A stretch of DNA of 64,000 bases from Alnus glutinosa (taxonomy: Eukaryota > Streptophyta > Magnoliopsida > Fagales > Betulaceae). A program made the position numbers and the translations under genes. The DNA is taken from the NCBI RefSeq assembly GCF_958979055.1, contig NC_084889.1:29342261-29406260 (forward strand). Direction: 5' to 3'. Below the pieces are notes generated by a model. It saw only the letters and a list, made by a program, of their open reading frames with translations, ran no database searches and was not told the origin of the DNA. Shown piece after piece: positions 36,196 through 45,982 of this stretch. Positions within the stretch are counted from its first letter, which is position 1. Each line of letters starts with the position of its first letter.

Positions 36196-36357
36196 ATGGG
36201 ATCCTTTCCATTTCATTTGAAATGAAGATGAGCAGTCAGTTTAAAAAAAATAATGGACAAAATTGTCATTTCAAATTTTTGGACAATTTTACCCATTGTT
36301 TTATAATTAACTGATTCTTCTCTATTTCATTTGAAATGAAAAAAATCTGTTTCCCTC
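36196..36357. repeat. Foldback repeat, about 160 bp
   Basis: Left arm ttccatttcatttgaaatga and right arm ctatttcatttgaaatgaaa are inverted copies extending to cagtcagtt/aactgattc. MITE-like; no target duplication established. A run of about 16 G at 36479-36494 follows in the flank. Confidence 0.5.
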
Positions 36358-36630
36358 TCTTTGGGGCTTCCAACAATCAATTGTAGAGAACCTCATTCTT
36401 ATTAGAAACTTTGCCCTAGTTCCATAATCTTCTTCTTTCTTTCTTTTTTCTGTGTTTTTTTTTTTTTTTTTTTTGGATGGGGGGGGGGGGGGGGTAAGTT
36501 GGAGCTTTATCTTGGGTTAATAGCTAGTTAGGCTGTGACCAAAAAATTAAAAATTAAATAAAAAAAAAATTAGCTAGGTAAGCTTTAATACAGCGTCTGA
36601 AGATAGAAGAAAACTACAACATTTTCTTTA

Positions 36631-36890
36631 GAGAAATGATTCTCTTACACAAAATTCACAACAACGATACAACAGCTTACGTGGAAAGTGGTTTTAATCG
36701 TTTTTTTCATTTTTTTTTTCCTTCAAAACCGGTTGGAGGGGAAATGAAATTTCATTTCCCCCCAACGCACCCCCCCTCTCTCTCTCTGAATTCTCTCCGT
36801 ACAGTCCCCGTCCTAAATCGGCGTCCTTCACCGAAGTTCTCCTCCTCCGTCCATCAGAAACCGCCGCCCGCAGCCCCTCTCTCTCTCTCT
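36631..36890 (+). repeat. Left terminal inverted repeat of the MULE
   Basis: Matches the reverse complement of 45660-45973 except for small changes and one indel near 36832. It ends in a (CT)n block. A degenerate second copy of the gaaaccgccgcc-ctctct segment follows at about 36945-36985, so the subterminal part has been duplicated in tandem. Confidence 0.9.
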
Positions 36891-37129
36891 GCCCGGATCT
36901 GCCTCCTACGCACCTCTCTGGCCAGATCTGCCTGCTCCGTCCGTTGGAAACCGCCGCCTGCAACCCCTCTCTCTCTCCCGCTCGCTCCGATGCCAGTCGT
37001 CCCTGTCCCTCTCGGTGGCTTATCTCTCTCGGCGGTCGGCCACCCTCCACCATCCTTCATCGGCGTTCTGTCTCCGGCGGATTTGGCGGCCAAATCTGTC
37101 TCCGGCGACGCTAAAAACAAAGGTACTCT

Positions 37130-37131
<2 letters not shown>

Positions 37132-37174
<43 letters not shown>
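37132..37174. repeat. (CT)n microsatellite inside the MULE
   Basis: About 21 CT units in the subterminal region, downstream of the left inverted repeat and probably within the 5' leader of the plus-strand transcript. Between here and 38846 I see no coding region. The 30-bp word aattcggtcttttgtttgtt... occurs at 37315 and again at 38420. Confidence 0.6.
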
Positions 37175-37177
<3 letters not shown>

Positions 37178-38846
37178 TGAGGAAATATTTTTATGGTTAT
37201 AATGTTTTTCCATGTTTACAGATCTCTCTACCGGTGTCGTCTCCACCTCCAGTAACTCTCTTTCTCTCTCTGAAATTATTGTTTGAAAATACTAATTCGG
37301 TTTGAGGGGGAAAAAAATTCGGTCTTTTGTTTGTTGTTGGATGCTGTAACTGGTGTTAGTGATTTTGCTGGTTCTGATTGTTGGATGGTGTTGGTATTTT
37401 GCTTGGTTCTGATTCAAAAAACAAAACTAAGATTGGTTTCGGTCATGCATATAATACCAATATTATAGAATGGCCAAGTTTCTCCTTTCAGAAGGCCGTG
37501 CTTTGTCTGAGTGCAGCTCTGCATATCATCATATTTACGGGAAAAAATGAAAATAGTAGTTAGCAACTGGGAGAAAAAGAAAGGGACGAGAGGAAGATTA
37601 AGAACTGCATTATACCTCGTATGTATCAGATCATTAGGTATGCAAGAAAAGACATCTTGGTAAATGGCCGTATTTGTCTGTCAAAAAAAAAATGATAAAT
37701 AGTTATTACTTCGAGAATAGAAGTATCAGACAAGTGCAAAAAACTAAGGCCAGCAAGTATATTTGGCAGATTATAATCTGCAAGGAAGAGTGTTTCCTTT
37801 TCTTACCCTTTCTTAACCCTATTGTTATGGAATTCATAAGAACATATTCCACCTCAGCCGGACTTTACCCTTCAACCCTTTTTTACTCTTCAACCTTTAG
37901 CCTCAACTCACTCGAAAAGCCCATTAAAGACTACTAACCATCCTCAATTGGTATATTCCTTTTAATGCGTATATAAAATGCTATTAAAGCAAAATTGTAT
38001 GCCTTCTGACCCAAAAAAAATAAAAAATAAAAATCTTGCACACAATCATTGTTTCCCACATACTGGCCATATATGAGTATAGTGTTTCATGTCTAGGCGA
38101 TAAATTTGTGAAAATCAGTTTTTAAAAATACATTTGTCTTATCCAGTTCTTCAAGGATCCTGGAATTTTCAAATTCTTATTACTACTACAAATGCTAAAT
38201 AATATAATGTGATGGTCACTAGGATTAGTCTTTGATTTGCATGTGAAGTTTTTCTTTTTCATAATTTTTCTAGCAACTTTTTCTCACCTTTGCAGTTGAC
38301 ATCCAAATATCCTTGTAAGTTGAATCAACAACAGGGTCAATTATTTGATCGATCTGAGGAAAGAGATGTGAAGAATCAATATCAGATAAATTCGGTCTGA
38401 TAAATTACTTGCTCTCAATCAATTCGGTCTTTTGTTTGTTGTTGGATGCTAATGTGCCTGGCTAGAGTGGCTAAGTGCTAACTTACTACATTTTTGGAAG
38501 TGCTAACATGCAAGAAAGATCTGTTAATCATCCATTTCGTGAATTCTTTTCCCCTCTTTGCAATCCTTTTTTTTTTTTTATTTCCTTGAAGGTTCTGAAA
38601 TCCTGTAAGAAAACCAAAGGATGTAGTGTTTTATTACAAAATTTATAGCATTAAACCGAGTCTGGTAGGAGAAATTATGAAGCTAAGTTAAAGTTAGTCC
38701 TGTCTTATTGTTCAGTTCAGTTGCTTTTCTTCTTGTCTTATTTCTTTTGATTGGAGGTTGACCTGGTGAGTCTGGGCTCCTGCTGATTAGCTGAATGATA
38801 TCTACAATGATTATTATTATTATTTTTTTTGCGTAGGCCCGAAAAA

Positions 38847-39283
38847 ATGTCGGTAAATAGTGATGCATCTAGTACCCCTCCATTATGTTACTGTGGAGTG
38901 CATGCACGTTTAAGGTACTCATGGACTAGTGACAACCCCGGAAGAAAGTGGTACGACTATATAAAGTATAAGGTAATTTTAAAATTAATTAATTGTGATT
39001 TATTTTTTCATTAGTAGTTTATGACATTTATTCTTATGTTTTCACGCAGAAAGCTGGAGATTGTGACTTTTTTAAGTGGGCGGATAACCAAATGACTTCT
39101 TATGAGAAGAGATTGGAGGATTATATGAGAGACATTGAGGAAGGGAGACGGGCCGATATTGAGAAAGTTGAGAAGGTGACAATGGCCAATATTGACAGAC
39201 TTGAGAAACTAATTGAAACAAGACACAAGGAACAATATGAGAGACTTCGGTTGGAGTTGGGTCTTAATAGAAAGATGTTTTAG
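38847..39283 (+). CDS. GRF-type zinc-finger protein encoded in the MULE, 119 residues
   Basis: Two exons, 38847-38972 and 39050-39283, join in phase 0 (GT at 38973, AG at 39049). The zf-GRF core runs from CYCGVHARLR through NPGRKWYDYIKYK to CDFFKWAD. In the family pattern CxC...GRxFxxC...CxFFxW the third Cys is Tyr here (GRKWYDY), which one G-to-A transition would explain, so zinc binding may be lost. The C-terminal half is a charged coiled coil (MRDIEEGRRADIEKVEKV, RLEKLIETRHKEQYERLRLE). Small GRF/coiled-coil proteins of this kind are widespread in plants and often repetitive; their role is unknown. The reading frame is otherwise intact. An upstream acceptor-like tttgcgtag at 38829-38836 suggests a 5' exon nearer the TIR. 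Confidence 0.72.
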
Positions 39284-39903
39284 TTTTGGGCAGCAGTAGT
39301 CGTAATCATTTTGGGCATTGTAATTTATTTCAGTGGTTATAGCGGTTCTGAAGTTAGTTACTTGATGTTAGAATGAAAGGATGAAAACATTATTAGGTTA
39401 AAAATCGTCATTGTCAGATATTTTACTTTCTTATTAGTTTCACAAATGGTAAGCATTGTGCAAATAGCTGAAAATCTTAAAATCCATAGTTAATTTTTTC
39501 TTTTCTTTGGGTTCGATTTTGGTTGAATTTTAAAATCCTAGGTATTTGAATTCTTCAAACTGTTTACAGAATGGAGTTGATAATATATCTTTCGTGTCAA
39601 TAACTCTGTCATTTTACTTGGCTTAAGTTAGCTCTTTATACTAGCTCGATATTTTTACTTGGCTTATATTTGCTCTTTATAGTAGCTCAATATTGTCAAT
39701 CTTGGTATTTTCAACAAAATCCACATCGGAATCTTCATGTTTTTCCAACTGAGTACTTGTACATAAGATCCTGTGTAAAGCAAACTTAGCAGTTCAATTT
39801 TCACAACATAACCAAGCATGCCTTCTCTGTTTCTTGCTATCCATACCTACATTTGACTTTCTAATTGAAATTTTTTACTGTAAAATTATAAACATATGTC
39901 CAG
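39284..39903. other. MULE interior between the GRF gene and the PPR fragment
   Basis: No coding sequence recognised. The right end, up to the AG at 39902-39903, reads as intron sequence belonging to the captured PPR fragment. Confidence 0.4.
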
Positions 39904-40155
39904 ATATATGAATGGGTTTTGCACAAGAGCACCTTCAAACCAGATGTTATGTGCTACAATTTGCTTATAGATGCTAACGGGCAGAAATCACTGTATAAGG
40001 ATGCAAAATCTGCATATTTAGAACTTCTTGAAAACCGATGCATCCCTACTGAAGATATACTTATGCCCTTTTTTTGAAGGCCTACTGCAAATCTGGGCTG
40101 CTAGAGAAAGCTGAAGCTGTATTTGCTGAAATGCGAAAATTTGGCCTTCCACCAA
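39904..40155 (+). pseudogene. Captured PPR gene fragment in the MULE
   Basis: After a cag acceptor, translation gives IYEWVLHKSTFKPDVMCYNL, LIDANGQKSLYKDAKSAYLE and LLENRCIPTED, then after a one-base frameshift near 40070-40076 (within a T7 run) KAYCKSGLLEKAEAVFAEMR and KFGLPPS. A gtacgt donor follows at 40156. These are about two P-class PPR repeats, most like the Arabidopsis At2g35130 family as I recall it. Both splice borders and the partial exon mark it as a genomic fragment. The frameshift prevents a normal product. Nothing else of the parent gene is visible in the element. Confidence 0.78.
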
Positions 40156-40573
40156 GTACGTCTCTGTATCAACTTTAATGGGCACGTAGCTACAAATCCC
40201 ATTTCAAATTCACCCCAAGAATGGTAAACTCAACCTCAGGACAAATAGGCAAAACTAAAAAACTTTTAGAAATTCAGCATGCTAGACATGCAGTCCAATG
40301 CACATATGGCTTTAGCATTCTGAAGCACATAAGCAAACAAGCTAGACATTAATCTTACATACATTAGTTAAAGAAAAACAAACCCAGGGGAAGAACAGAA
40401 ATATGCTTCTACAATCTGCAAAATGGAATACAAGTGTTTTTCCCCTCTTGGTCATAAAAAGACAAATAACAAAAATTGTAGAAAATTAACTTCTGGTTCA
40501 TATAGACAGCATTTCAGTTGCAATTGGGAGGTAAAAGCCATGTGATCAAATACCATTAACTATCATATTGGTC
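40156..40573. other. MULE interior between the PPR fragment and the VARICOSE-like exons
   Basis: No coding sequence seen. The two captured fragments converge across it, so it should contain both 3' ends. Confidence 0.4.
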
Positions 40574-41416
40574 TCAAGGTGGAAGTAAACCATTCATCCG
40601 AAGACGTATAGTTGACTGCATAGCATCAATAATTGTAGGCAGGACACTTATATGATTGAGTGCGGCATAGACTTGATTGAAGATGTTGCGCACATGCATT
40701 TCAATTGCTGGATCAGTTGGGATTATGGAATTAAAAACGTCTGTCATCCAAGCAATTACTTCGGCTGGGTTGGTATTGATACAATAGGGTAAAAGCCACA
40801 ACAACTGAAGTAATACTTCTTGACTCAAAGGGAGAGGATCCATAATCAAGACCCACCGTATATCAACCTGCAAATCAACTTTAATGTCTAGACATCTAAA
40901 ATGGATGCATTTTAATAACACAATACTATCAAGTGATTTACCTGAGAGCATAGCCAATTCACAATTGACACATCACGCATTTGTAAGGCTGTAGTGAAAG
41001 CCTCTTGGTATTTGTGTTGGCTTATCAATGTGGATAACAAATTTATGGGGTCCATCGACAAATTCACCTAATGCACACATGATTCGTTTCCATTATTGTA
41101 CGCATATAAATTCCAATCAAAAAACTATATGAATGAATGCCAACACAATGAATTTAAAAAACACAAATTATACCTGAGAAAGAATAGAATGATGGTGACC
41201 ACTGACGGTGTGAGCAACTGTCAATGACGAAGCGACGGAATCCTGCAAAAACAAACACTAAATAAGTACGTGAAATATCAAATAATTGTCAAAAACCAAT
41301 TAATAAATAAAGAGATGTTGGCTAATCACCTGAGTAATATGATCGTGAGCTGCAGAATACACAGAAGGCAATGGAGATTGACTAGTGTTGTCTTGATTTT
41401 TCGTTGATTTGGAGGC
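40574..41416 (-). pseudogene. Captured VARICOSE/EDC4 C-terminal exons in the MULE
   Basis: Four exons with clean GT-AG borders, all phase 0: 41330-41416, 41174-41242, 40942-41067, 40574-40867. They encode [69 protein letters not shown] and PTDPAIEMHVRNIFNQVYAA. This matches the C-terminal region of VARICOSE, the EDC4-like scaffold of the mRNA decapping complex in P-bodies. Retained introns show capture from genomic DNA, not from mRNA. The frame is open to a stop at 40574-40576. The preceding transposase exon ends at 41527 with a GTTAGT donor, also phase 0, so a fused transcript could be spliced in frame. I file it as a pseudogene because upstream lesions stop the fusion. A product started internally cannot be excluded. 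Confidence 0.85.
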
Positions 41417-41526
41417 CTACAATTAAAAAATGGTTTATTCAATGTGGGGAAGTACACATGTTTTTAGTAAGTAAAAAGTGGACAGAAGTAATAAAAAAAA
41501 TAATAAATAATAATAAATTCACTAAC

Positions 41527-43891
41527 TTGATTTTTTTGTCTCTTCGTTTTATTATTGTTGTTTCTTAGTGGCTTGCTCGATACTTGGGATTTCTTCACCA
41601 TTGTTTCTATAACAGCCACCTTTCTCTTTGTTCGTGACCTCCCTTTACATGAAACCTTCGCAGGACTAAGCACCTTTTTACAGCTAGACGATGCGACAGT
41701 AGTTGGAATGCCAGAAGATTGATTTTTGCAACGCCACAACTCCTTTAATTGATCAATTCTTTCATTAGTTCCATGCAACGTTTCTTCGTGTTTACTGATG
41801 TGAGCGCTAGTAATTCTTCAAAATTGTTTCTCACTTTGTCATGTATTTGGGTATGTGGATTATCATTAATGGCATCATAACTACTCTTAACCTTCGAGTA
41901 CTCTCGCTTAATATCTTTCCTCCATCTGTCAAGAACATATCTTTATGGCAAAGTTGTCACTTTCTTTGTCCGTAACACGAAAAGTGAATGCGTACATAAG
42001 ATGCCTCTTACTTCAAACAATGCACATGTGCACTTCACTTCCAATTCATCTTCATTGAAGTAAGCAAGAAATGTCTTTTCTATTAAGTGATCTCCAACTA
42101 CAACATATTCAACAACTTCAAAGGTAGAAATCACACCTTCACTTTTGAGAAGAGAGTTATTACAAGACATCATTTTCACAAAATGCTTATGTACTTCTTT
42201 GAACTTCGCATTTGTGTAAACAACTTGAAATTGTTTCTCTAAGTGCAAGGCGCTTATACATGGGATTGTGCGATTGAAAGAATCGAAATCAGCACGTGCC
42301 TCACTCTCGACAATTCTCCTTAAAGCGTTATCATATTCATCAACAAATTCTTTCAATGTGGTTCGTGAGTGCACGTAACCATCAAAAAATGCGTTCATAC
42401 TTTCACTTCACTGTGTAGTACTCATTCCCGCCCAAAAAGTATCTTTCATGTATGTCGGCACCCAAAATGTCTTATCCATATATAACCCATTCAACCATGC
42501 ATTATCATGAAGATTATACTTCTTTAGTAGATCTTTCCAATTTTCCTCATATTCTTCACATGTTTGAGAGTCATACAAACATTTATTTATGACGCTTTTA
42601 ATGCCATCAAAATTAGCATGTGATCCAAATTTTTTAGGGATTTTTTTCATAACGTGTCACACACAATATTTATGTCGACTTTCAGGAAAAACAATAGCAA
42701 TTGCATTTTTCATAGCTTTATCCTAGTCTGTCATAATTGCTTTAGGGGCTTGGCCATTCATGCACTCTAACCAACATTTAAATAACCACACAAATGTCTC
42801 TGTATCCTCACTTGAAATTAGTCATGCCCCTAAAAGTATAGATTGACCATGATGATTCACTCCTACAAAATGAGCAAATGTCATGTCATATTTATTGGTC
42901 AAATACGTTGTGTCAAACGTAATAACATCTCCAAAGAAATCATACGCTGCCCTGCTCCATGCATCAGCCCAAAAAACATTTCGTAACCTACAGTCATTGT
43001 CCATATCTATTACGTAGTAGAAGCCACTATTTTGCTTTTGCATTCTTCTGAAGTAATCACAAAGTGCTTGAGCACCTCCTTTACCAAGATTAAGTTCTCT
43101 TACCTTGTTAATATAATTCCGACAATCTCTCTCACCAAAGGAAAGATTCTCAAACCCCCCACTTTCAACAACTAATGAATTGAAATTTTTACACAAACGT
43201 ATTCCTGCTCTGTCATTTAGCTCAAGCCTTCTTTTCGTAGTATCACTAATTTTCTTATTGCTTCTAAAAAATCTCTTTGCCCGGGCTTAACGAATGATTA
43301 TGCGTCAACTCAACTTTACTCAAAAACCACGTTCCATCATCACATAAATTTGCACAAATCCTGTCACCACACCCTGTTTTATTTGAAACTGGAGTTGGCT
43401 TCGCACAATCACTTGTTTTAGGTCGCTCAGCACCTCCACGAGTACATATAAGCATTACGTAACCTTTTATACCCTTCTTTTTTCTCGAGTTTCTCTGCAC
43501 TATACCAAACCCAACTTGCTTAGCATACTTCCTATAATAAGAGCAGACTTCGTCTAATGAACTACATGCCATTGATTCTTTCGGTTCTTCAACTTTCTCA
43601 TCATCCTTTAACACCACAGGTAGTACCACATTTTCTTCCTCATCATTCAACTCTTCATCTGAAATAAATGTCATTAAATCCTTCGACTCTTCAAATTTTT
43701 CACCCATATCTATCCAAAAAAGTATACAAAATGTGTTTATAAAAAAGCCTAGAATAATAATAAAGAAAAAACAAAACAAAACTATAACTCAAACAAAAGT
43801 GAAAAAACTAACCATTTTGACGGTCATCTTGATGGGTTAGAGTATCGTCAAATTCACTCTTATTATCCAATCGTGAACTTGAAGAGTCCAT
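41527..43891 (-). pseudogene. FAR1/FRS-type MULE transposase, disabled
   Basis: Exon 1 is 43813-43891 (ATG at 43891, MDSSSSRLDN); exon 2 starts at 43709 after a phase-1 junction and runs to 41527. Domains in order: FAR1-type DNA-binding domain (EVCSYYRKYAKQVGFGIVQR, LTHNHSLSPGK), MULE transposase core (FGDVITFDTTYLTNKYDMTF, FVGVNHHGQSILLGA), SWIM zinc finger (CTCALFEVRGILCTHSLFVL), then a basic tail (KGRSRTKRK). Lesions: a frameshift near 43280; stops at 42822-42824, 42723-42725, 42657-42659, 42408-42410 and 41943-41945; another frameshift near 41770. By family comparison several stops are C-to-T or G-to-A changes, as expected from decay of methylated cytosines. The product would have cut and rejoined element ends in the nucleus. 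This copy cannot make it whole. Confidence 0.92.
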
Positions 43892-45659
43892 TTAGAAAAG
43901 TGCTATATTAAAAAGTAATATAAGTTAATTGAATGAAAAACTAAAGAAGTAATCAACATCAGACTTTCTTTAATTGCGAGAAAAAATAGAGTGAAGATGA
44001 GAAGATTTACGAGGATATGAATGTAGTTGTAAGATAGAACCTCTTCCTGTTTCAGCCTTTTGCAGAATATATTTTTATTTCAGTTTTTTTAAGAGAGTCA
44101 CAATTCAGCAACTATATTTCAATTCAAACTTCACTGAGACTGTCCAAACTCAGCCATGATTTTTCTGTTTCACAAATTACTAGACAGAATCATACAAACC
44201 AGTAATATTTAGGTCATGCTTACGTTATAAAAACAGATGCAGTTATGTTTATAGGGAAAACTGCTAGGGACTTTTTCAACCTAGTCCCTTTTACATGCTC
44301 CAGAATGTGCACGGAACATACAATTTGCACTCCCAGACAGAGCAGCTGCTTATAAGCAACCGCTTTATCACCAACTGTAAGAGTACCATGGAATATTTGA
44401 GTCAACCTCCAAAAATTCCAATGTCCATCAGCTGGCTAACCTTAATACTTAAAACCACCAGTTAATAATATCGGGAAAGACATAATCAGTGGGAATAGGA
44501 GATGCTTGTTATTTGAAAATTAAGACAATTAGGAGCATATGGAAAAGGAAGGTACAGTGAGAAAAAACATGCTTGTCATTTGTTGCACAATGAAGTAACA
44601 AGTCCTTTTAACAAGGATTTTTATGGGTAAAATGCATGGGAACTTAAATAGAAAAATATTTCTGTGAACATATTGGTCATTTGTTGGTCTTTCCTTCCCT
44701 TAGTATGTCTGCCCATTATAGTATGCGTAGAATATATGCACATCTTTTCCCTTATCCTTTCAAATTTAGAAGGAAATCATTTCATAAGCAAGAGTTGCAA
44801 AAGAAGAGCGCAGTGTGATGTGACCAACGGATCAATGTCATACATAATTATCTCCAAAAAAATAAAACCTCAAAATAATGTGCATAAAACAATCAATTGT
44901 TCCTGATAACTCGGTGAAAATATTTAGTGATAATAACTTTACTTAGAATCTTAGATACCAATTAAGTATGATTCAAAAGCATTAATCCTATAACATTGCA
45001 GAGGGACAGGGTATTTCCACATTACCTCCACATTACACATTCTCAATCATTTTCATGTTCAACCATTATATTTATATTCAACAACAACAAAAAAAATTAA
45101 AAAAAATTAAACCTTCAAAACCTTCATTTCTGAGCCACATTACAACACAAAAGGCAAAACCACCGAAATCATTACAGCATAAGAAAGAGCTAAGAAGAGG
45201 GATCGAAGCTTACCTGCAAATTTGTTGAAGACCCAAATTGAATGATGAAAAATTTGTGGAATATACCGTTGGGACAGAGAAGCGTAAGCCCACTACACAC
45301 ACAGTAGAGAGAAGCTGGCAAAGAAAGCGTGGCTTCTCTTGATGAGTTGCTGCTCTGCGTGAAAAAAAAGAAAGGGACATAATTTAGTCCAGCTGCGACA
45401 AAACAGAGAATTTAGTCCACATTATTGCATAATTTTTCTTTTTGGGATCTTGTTTGCTAGGCTAACAACAAAAAAGTAAGGCAGCAAATATTTACCGGAG
45501 AGGAAATCTGCTAGCGAAGAGACGACCGAATCTGCCGGAGAGAGAGGAAATATGCCGGAGAGAGAGAGACTCTGTCGGAGAGAAGCCGGACGACGGAGAA
45601 GGCCGACTGCTGAGAGAGAAGTCGGCGACGTCACTGACCGGACGTGGAACTGTACGGCA
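43892..45659. other. MULE interior upstream of the transposase
   Basis: This should contain the 5' untranslated region and promoter of the transposase, reading from the right inverted repeat. A short open frame at 44220-44405 (minus, containing FHGTLTVGDKAVAYKQL) has no family I recognise; it might be another captured fragment. I do not call a gene. Confidence 0.4.
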
Positions 45660-45973
45660 GAGAGAGAGAGAGAGAGAGGGGCTGCGGGCGGCGGTTTCCG
45701 ACAGACGGAGGAGAACTCTTGTGAAGCAGTGCCGGCAAGGAGACTACCCATGACCGGAGAGGGACGCCGGACGCCGATTTGGGACGGGGACTGTACGGAG
45801 AGAATTCAAAGAGAGAGAGGGGGGGTGCGTTGGGGGGAAATGAAATTTCATTTCCCCTCCAACCGGTTTTGACGGAAAAAAAAAAAAAAAAAAATGAAAA
45901 AAACGATTAAAACCACTTTCCACGTAAGTTGTTGTATCGTTGTTGTGAATTTTGTGTACGAGAATCATTTCTC
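45660..45973 (-). repeat. Right terminal inverted repeat of the MULE
   Basis: Reverse complement of the left repeat. It carries a longer A20 tract, and an extra segment of about 50 bp near 45720-45765 that the left repeat lacks. The outermost base is 45973, followed directly by the target duplication. Confidence 0.9.
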
Positions 45974-45982
45974 TTTTCTTTA

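Larger units (their letters stand above)
36631..45973. mobile_element. 9,343-bp Mutator-like element (MULE) carrying captured host gene fragments
   Basis: Both ends begin GAGAAATGATTCTC read inwards. The flanks are identical 9-mers, TTTTCTTTA, at 36622-36630 and 45974-45982, the 9-bp target duplication expected of Mutator elements. The terminal inverted repeats are long: about 36631-36890 on the left and about 45660-45973 on the right. They share the ACAAAATTCACAACAACGAT and AACCGGTTGGAGGGGAAATG blocks and differ by one indel of about 50 bp. Inside, on the plus strand, are a GRF zinc-finger gene and a PPR fragment. On the minus strand is a FAR1-type transposase gene running into VARICOSE-like exons. 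The intact target duplication means the element has not excised or been rearranged at its ends. The transposase is disabled, so this copy would need a transposase from elsewhere to move. Confidence 0.93.

Noticed and set aside
36636..37202. Long open frames through the left MULE inverted repeat on both strands
   Set aside because: They consist of TIR and (CT)n sequence, and the same frames recur in the right repeat; they match no protein.
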